DNA from: Pseudomonas sp. LS44
GTDB lineage: Bacteria; Pseudomonadota; Gammaproteobacteria; Pseudomonadales; Pseudomonadaceae
DNA length: 64,000 nt
Direction of reading: 5' to 3'
Assembly: GCF_024730785.1 (NCBI RefSeq)
Contig: NZ_CP102830.1
Span: 3,162,001 to 3,226,000, forward strand
Part shown: piece after piece, positions 61,635 through 64,000 of the stretch
How positions within the stretch are numbered: the first letter of the stretch is position 1
Layout: each line of letters begins with the position of its first letter
The notes under the pieces: generated by a model
The model's input: only the letters and a program-made list of their open reading frames with translations
What the model was told of the DNA's origin: nothing
Databases searched by the model: none
Program-made: the position numbers and the translations under genes

Positions 61635-63014
61635 ATGCTCAACGATCCCTTCGCCCGCCTCGGTCTCGACCGCGAGGTTCTCAGTGTCAGCCAGCTCAAC
61701 GGCCGTGCCCGCGTGCTGCTGGAGGACGTGTTCGCTCAAGTGTGGGTCGAAGGTGAGATTTCCAATCTCGCCCGACCGGCTTCCGGGCACATCTATTTCA
61801 CCCTCAAGGACAGCCAGGCGCAGGTGCGTTGCGCGCTGTTCCGGCAAAACGCCAGCCGCGTGCGTCAGGCGCTCAAAGACGGCCTGGCGGTGCGGGTACG
61901 CGGCAAGGTCTCGTTGTTCGAAGGCCGCGGCGATTATCAGCTGATCGTCGATACCCTCGAACCGGCCGGCGACGGTGCGCTGCGCCTGGCCTTCGAGGCA
62001 CTGAAAGACAAGCTCGCCGGCGAAGGCCTGTTCGCCGTCGAACGCAAGCGCGCCCTGCCCGCGCATCCGCAACGCATCGGCATCATCAGTTCGCCGACCG
62101 GCGCGGTGATCCGCGACATCATCAGCGTGTTTCGCCGCCGCGCGCCGCAGGTGCGCCTGACCCTGATTCCCACTGCGGTGCAGGGCCGTGACGCCACCGC
62201 CCAGATCGTCCGTGCCCTGGCGCTCGCCGATAGAGGCGGCTTTGACGCGCTGATCCTGGCGCGGGGCGGTGGCTCCCTGGAAGACCTCTGGTGCTTCAAC
62301 GAAGAATCCCTGGCGCGCGCCGTGGCGGCCTGTACAACCCCGATCGTCAGTGCCGTGGGCCATGAAACCGACGTGTCGATCAGCGACTTCGTCGCCGACG
62401 TGCGCGCCCCGACGCCCTCGGCCGCCGCCGAACTGTTGGCGCCCGATAGCAACGATCTGCAGCTGCGCCTGAGTAGCCTGCAACGCCGCTTGCTGCTGCG
62501 CATGCGTGAGCAGCTGAGCCGCGAGCGCATGCGCCTGGACGGTCTGAGCCGGCGCCTGCGCCACCCCGGCGAACGCCTGCGCCAACAAGCGCAACGCGTC
62601 GACGATCTGGACATGCGCCTGCGCCGCGCCTTCGAACGTCAGGCCAATGGCCGCCGTGAGCAGCTGGCGCGCCTCGCTGCACGACTCTCCGCTCAGCATC
62701 CCGGCCGTGCGCTGGCCTTGCTGCGCCAACGTGTCGACAGCCTGGCCGCCCGCCTGCCTCGCGCCATGAGCGAAGGCCTCAAGGCACGCCGTCTGCAGCT
62801 CAACAGCCAGATGCAGACGCTGCATGTGGTCAGCCCGCTGGCGACACTGGGCCGCGGCTACAGCATTCTTCTCGATGAGCGCGGCCAGGCGATCCGCCGC
62901 GCTGCGCAGACGCGTCCGGGCCAGAAGCTCACCGCCAAGCTGGGCGAAGGTGAGCTGGAGGTTCGCGTGGAAGACAACCATCTGACACCGGTCACCCTGT
63001 CGCTGCTCGATTAA
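61635..63014 (+). CDS. xseA: Exodeoxyribonuclease VII large subunit
   Basis: A 459-residue catalytic subunit of Exo VII. N-terminal OB fold (VWVEGEISNLARPASGHIYF), then the catalytic region with GIISSPTGAVIRDI, ILARGGGSLEDLWCFNEE and VSAVGHETDVSISDFVADVR, and a long C-terminal coiled-coil ending with LGRGYSILLDE. Start at the ATG at 61635 (MLNDPFARLGLDREVL) matches orthologues; the ATG at 61626 adds MPP. No xseB in this window. Confidence 0.97.
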   Translation: MLNDPFARLGLDREVLSVSQLNGRARVLLEDVFAQVWVEGEISNLARPASGHIYFTLKDSQAQVRCALFRQNASRVRQALKDGLAVRVRGKVSLFEGRGDYQLIVDTLEPAGDGALRLAFEALKDKLAGEGLFAVERKRALPAHPQRIGIISSPTGAVIRDIISVFRRRAPQVRLTLIPTAVQGRDATAQIVRALALADRGGFDALILARGGGSLEDLWCFNEESLARAVAACTTPIVSAVGHETDVSISDFVADVRAPTPSAAAELLAPDSNDLQLRLSSLQRRLLLRMREQLSRERMRLDGLSRRLRHPGERLRQQAQRVDDLDMRLRRAFERQANGRREQLARLAARLSAQHPGRALALLRQRVDSLAARLPRAMSEGLKARRLQLNSQMQTLHVVSPLATLGRGYSILLDERGQAIRRAAQTRPGQKLTAKLGEGELEVRVEDNHLTPVTLSLLD

Positions 63015-63070
63015 CCTGCGGCTGACTGGGCCAACCTACTTACCTGACTTGCTTCGTGACCCGAATTCGC

Positions 63071-63889
63071 ATGCGCCTGATCGCTCTGCTGTTGTGTTGC
63101 CTCGCCTTGCCCGCCCACGCCGAGGAATTTCTCACCCGCCTGCTCAACAAACCGGTGCCCGGCGGCGTCGCCGTGGTGCCGTTGGGTGATGGCCAGACCG
63201 CGCCGCAAGCGCGCTATGACGGTAAGCCGGTGCTGGTGGTCAAGGAAGACGGCCGCCGCTGGATCGCCATCGTCGGCATTCCCCTGACGGTCCGCCCGGG
63301 CGGGCAAACGCTGGAGGCGGACGGCCGCGCCCTGCGCTTTGCCGTCGGCGCCAAGCAGTACGCGGAGCAGCGCATCACCTTGAAGAACCAGCGCCAGGTC
63401 AATCCGCTGCCCGAGGACCTCAAGCGCATCGAGCGCGAACTGGCCGAGCAGACCCGCGCCTATCGCAACTTCAGCAGCAACACGCCCAGCAACCTGCTGC
63501 TCGACAGGCCCGTCGACGGCCCGCTATCCAGCCGCTTCGGGGTGCGCCGCTTCTTCAATGGCGAGGAGCGTAATCCGCATGCCGGGTTGGATTTTGCCGT
63601 CGCCGCCGGCACGCCGATCAAGGCACCGGCCGCCGGCAAGGTGACGCTGATCGGCGACTATTTCTTCAACGGCAAAACCGTATTCGTCGATCACGGCCAG
63701 GGCTTTATCAGCATGTTTTGCCACTTGTCGAAAGTCGATGTGCGCCCCGGCCAGCAATTGCCACGCGGCACGGTGCTCGGCCGAGTCGGTGCCACCGGCC
63801 GGGCGACCGGGCCGCATATGCATTGGAACATCAGCCTGAACGACGCCCGCGTCGATCCGGCGATCTTCATCAACGCCTTCCAACCTTGA
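63071..63889 (+). CDS. Secreted M23-family peptidase
   Basis: A 272-residue periplasmic metallopeptidase with a signal peptide (MRLIALLLCCLALPAHA). The N-terminal third is an Ig-like domain (VAVVPLGDGQTAPQARYDG to LEADGRALRFAVGA). The M23 (LytM) domain has zinc ligands in NPHAGLDFAV (His, Asp) and GPHMHWNISL (His). It cuts peptidoglycan or activates amidases. I prefer the ATG at 63071 over the GTG at 63056; neither has a strong Shine-Dalgarno site. 56 bp after xseA. Confidence 0.92.
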   Translation: MRLIALLLCCLALPAHAEEFLTRLLNKPVPGGVAVVPLGDGQTAPQARYDGKPVLVVKEDGRRWIAIVGIPLTVRPGGQTLEADGRALRFAVGAKQYAEQRITLKNQRQVNPLPEDLKRIERELAEQTRAYRNFSSNTPSNLLLDRPVDGPLSSRFGVRRFFNGEERNPHAGLDFAVAAGTPIKAPAAGKVTLIGDYFFNGKTVFVDHGQGFISMFCHLSKVDVRPGQQLPRGTVLGRVGATGRATGPHMHWNISLNDARVDPAIFINAFQP

Positions 63890-64000
63890 GGCCACGCTCG
63901 CCATGCGGGCAGAGATCGCTCACCTGACTTTGTAGCCGATAGATCAAGACGCCAGCATTGCTATAGTGCGGGGCGAGACCGCCGTGCCACGGAAACCGCC

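Noticed and set aside
61482..62981. Minus-strand frame extending the zinc-ribbon gene by 500 codons over xseA
   Set aside because: The extension is antisense to xseA; only the 195 residues after the ATG at 61481 have protein-like composition and motif content.

Overview
The window is a continuous piece of chromosome from a Pseudomonas-type gammaproteobacterium. The basis is gene content and order: adk next to ppc; xerD-dsbC-hom-thrC; rpsP-rimM-trmD-rplS beside ffh and a CcsA-like gene; guaB-guaA near tadA, mltF and purL; a CumA-type multicopper oxidase. Base composition is GC-rich and fairly even. I see no rRNA, tRNA, CRISPR array, prophage, transposase or plasmid module, and almost the whole window is housekeeping or conserved accessory genes.

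Layout. 1-4 kb: rsmJ (cut by the window edge), a 77-codon remnant of an extensin-like gene fused to the stop codon of a DUF72 gene, a small unknown protein, tsaB and adk. 4-7.2 kb: ppc and a divergent small conserved gene. 7.4-11.7 kb: a membrane protein and hydrolase pair, a DUF1704/QEGLA metallopeptidase-like gene with a lipoprotein gene, and a TetR regulator. 11.9-14.6 kb: lysS and prfB, the latter with its autoregulatory +1 frameshift site. 14.6-17.2 kb: a passenger-less autotransporter barrel and two tandem DUF533/TerB-like genes. 17.4-23.3 kb: a complete YdcSTUV-PatD type putrescine uptake and gamma-aminobutyraldehyde oxidation operon. 23.4-32.7 kb: accessory metabolism (SDR, NTF2-like, Nudix, CoA transferase, solute-binding protein), recJ, yaeQ, a diguanylate cyclase and endonuclease I. 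32.9-37.4 kb: thrC, hom, dsbC, xerD. 37.7-45 kb: an unknown protein with a GspE-N-like domain, the rpsP ribosomal operon, ffh, and a three-gene membrane-protein operon. 45-50 kb: purT, DUF1289, a gamma carbonic anhydrase-like protein, two Nudix enzymes, an L,D-transpeptidase, a Nif3-like protein and a CDGSH protein. 50-64 kb: purL, mltF, tadA, cumA, guaA, guaB, a zinc-ribbon protein, xseA and an M23 peptidase.

Three purine genes of the inosinate/guanylate pathway (purT, purL, guaBA) lie within 16 kb but in separate transcription units. The polyamine operon links uptake to the second catabolic step, giving GABA.

The least expected signal is intergenic. Three elements of about 135-142 nt (3094-3228 +, 59217-59357 +, 18606-18747 -) share a core and one nested-hairpin architecture, although their stem sequences differ. 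The differences are compensatory, and every wobble pair I counted is G-U on the same strand relative to the core. That is the signature of a conserved RNA fold. In all three, the 3' foot of the outer stem abuts, within 0-3 nt, the stop codon of a convergent gene (adk, guaB, ydcS). I cannot name this family from memory. Several other dispersed inverted-repeat families fill most of the remaining intergenic gaps.
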